This document shows, piece by piece, positions 6,401 through 6,914 of a DNA stretch of 6,914 nucleotides. The stretch comes from an uncultured Clostridia bacterium (GTDB taxonomy: Bacteria > Bacillota > Clostridia > Oscillospirales > Acutalibacteraceae). Position numbers and translations under genes: made by a program. Each line of letters starts with the position of its first letter. The stretch's first letter is position 1. The notes beneath the pieces are model-generated. The model did not search any database and was not told where the DNA came from. It saw only the letters and a program-made list of their open reading frames with translations. The DNA is taken from NCBI GenBank assembly GCA_947171615.1, contig CAMVYG010000116.1:1-6914 (forward strand). The letters are read 5' to 3'.

Positions 6401-6421
6401 CAGCAAAAATTATTTTTGTTG
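6401..6421 (+). promoter_or_regulatory. hairpin at the 5' end of the hydrolase leader, directly before its ribosome binding site
   Basis: CAGCAAAAA (6401-6409) pairs with TTTTTGTTG (6413-6421) around a TTA loop, with one G-T wobble. It would be at or very near the transcript start and ends 4 bases before the AGGAGG at 6426-6431. A 5'-terminal stem could stabilise the message or tune ribosome access. It could also be a factor-independent pause, but no gene ends upstream on this strand. Confidence 0.45.
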
Positions 6422-6425
6422 AAAA

Positions 6426-6431
6426 AGGAGG
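6426..6431 (+). promoter_or_regulatory. ribosome binding site AGGAGG for the alpha/beta hydrolase
   Basis: A perfect Shine-Dalgarno sequence with 6 bases (AATAAA) before the ATG at 6438. This is the main support for the start of the right-hand gene, which has no stop within the window. Confidence 0.85.
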
Positions 6432-6437
6432 AATAAA

Positions 6438-6914
6438 ATGAACGCGAAAGTAAGCCTTCGGGCAGGCACACCAGACGATGAAAACCGGGATTATCTTCCG
6501 GAGCAGCTCAAGGGTTCGGATATTGTGGTGAACGAAAACGGCAATAATTCTCAGCCCTATCCGGAACGCCTGAAGAAATTTCAGGAAGTTATTGCAGACG
6601 GCAAAGAGGATATCTGGTATGAGTATGTCCCTTCTTCTTATGATCCGAAGAAGAAAGCGCCCTTGATTGTGAGTCTTCATGGAGGCCTGATGACAGGCTG
6701 GGGTCAGTGTGTTTACAGCAGTTGGTCCATATTGGCGGAACGGGAAGGCTTTCTTTGCGTATTTCCCGATGCCAGTGAAATGATGTTTTGGTGTACGGAG
6801 GGAATTTATGAATCCGGCGGTCCTACTGAGCTGGATGGGAAAACCGTTGCCCGCGCGCCTGCGGATTTCAAACAAAATCACGATCTGAACTTTGTCAGAG
6901 GACTGATTGAGCGC
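6438..6914 (+). CDS. alpha/beta hydrolase, CE1/PHB-depolymerase-like esterase, N-terminal part (3' end outside window)
   Basis: An open frame of 159 codons runs off the right edge. After a hydrophilic stretch of about 55 residues with no signal peptide, the fold begins with DIWYEYVPSSYDP (58-70) and PLIVSLHGG (75-83). In this family the HGG supplies the oxyanion hole. Next come WSILAEREGFLCVFPDAS (96-113), Trp118, and HDLNFVRGLIE near 148-158. That order of polypeptide-to-HG, 'W..LA...GF.V.FPDA', W, and 'D..F...LI' matches the esterase/PHB-depolymerase (CE1-like, feruloyl or acetyl esterase) family. The window ends just before the expected nucleophile elbow (GxSxG), so catalytic Ser, Asp and His cannot be checked. 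It is transcribed away from the SGNH esterase gene from a shared control region. The substrate is unknown. A more general alpha/beta hydrolase assignment is the fallback. Confidence 0.8.
   Translation, partial: MNAKVSLRAGTPDDENRDYLPEQLKGSDIVVNENGNNSQPYPERLKKFQEVIADGKEDIWYEYVPSSYDPKKKAPLIVSLHGGLMTGWGQCVYSSWSILAEREGFLCVFPDASEMMFWCTEGIYESGGPTELDGKTVARAPADFKQNHDLNFVRGLIER

Larger units (their letters stand above)
6133..6437. other. divergent control region between the SGNH esterase and the alpha/beta hydrolase
   Basis: These 305 AT-rich bases carry a perfect TATAAT for the minus-strand gene, a TATACT for the plus-strand gene, an AT-rich dyad in the middle (6278-6296), a tandem AAGGAGAAA repeat, and a hairpin directly before the plus-strand ribosome binding site. 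No convincing small gene is present. A minus-strand open frame entering from the right is antisense to the hydrolase and starts with GTG, without support. Confidence 0.6.

Noticed and set aside
6321..6881. 186-codon minus-strand open frame at the right end
   Set aside because: It is antisense to the hydrolase, begins with GTG, has no family motifs and runs into the divergent control region.
1..6914. CRISPR array, tRNA or rRNA genes, riboswitch or T-box leader, intact insertion sequence
   Set aside because: No regularly spaced repeats, cloverleaf, conserved riboswitch core, T-box sequence or transposase frame was seen on either strand.

Overview
The window looks like chromosomal DNA from a low-to-mid GC Firmicute. 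I infer Clostridia, most likely a gut Lachnospiraceae-type bacterium. The reasons are strong AGGAGG-type ribosome binding sites, TATAAT/TATACT promoter elements, a YesM/YesN-type two-component pair, a MATE transporter and several carbohydrate-esterase-like hydrolases. The genus cannot be named from the sequence alone.

Layout from left to right: (1) 2-1461, plus strand: the C-terminal part of a YesM-like sensor histidine kinase, followed 23 bases later by an AraC-type response regulator (YesN-like). (2) 1462-1628: a short convergent gap with two hairpins and a thrice-repeated octamer. (3) 1629-3014, minus strand: a complete MATE-family efflux transporter. (4) 3015-3311: a divergent control region with a candidate promoter on each strand and a GC-rich palindrome at the MATE promoter. 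(5) 3312-4937, plus strand: a complete type B carboxylesterase. (6) 4970-5014: a strong terminator able to serve both strands. (7) 5041-6132, minus strand: a CE2-like SGNH/GDSL esterase. (8) 6133-6437: a second divergent control region. (9) 6438 to the window end, plus strand: the N-terminal third or so of an alpha/beta hydrolase resembling the CE1/PHB-depolymerase (feruloyl/acetyl esterase) family.

The theme is three hydrolases of different families (type B esterase, SGNH esterase, CE1-like hydrolase) in under 4 kb. None has a visible signal peptide, and a multidrug-type exporter and a two-component system lie beside them. A reasonable inference is intracellular removal of acyl or aromatic esters from imported plant-derived oligosaccharides or small esters, with the MATE pump exporting a released or toxic product. 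YesM/YesN pairs often control carbohydrate uptake genes in Firmicutes, but nothing in this window proves that this pair controls these esterases. No RNA genes, CRISPR array, intact insertion sequence or replication origin were seen. I found no clear previously undescribed system. The items most worth a second look are the CPHC tetrapeptide around the catalytic histidine of the type B esterase, the palindrome at the MATE promoter, and the hairpins in the gaps.
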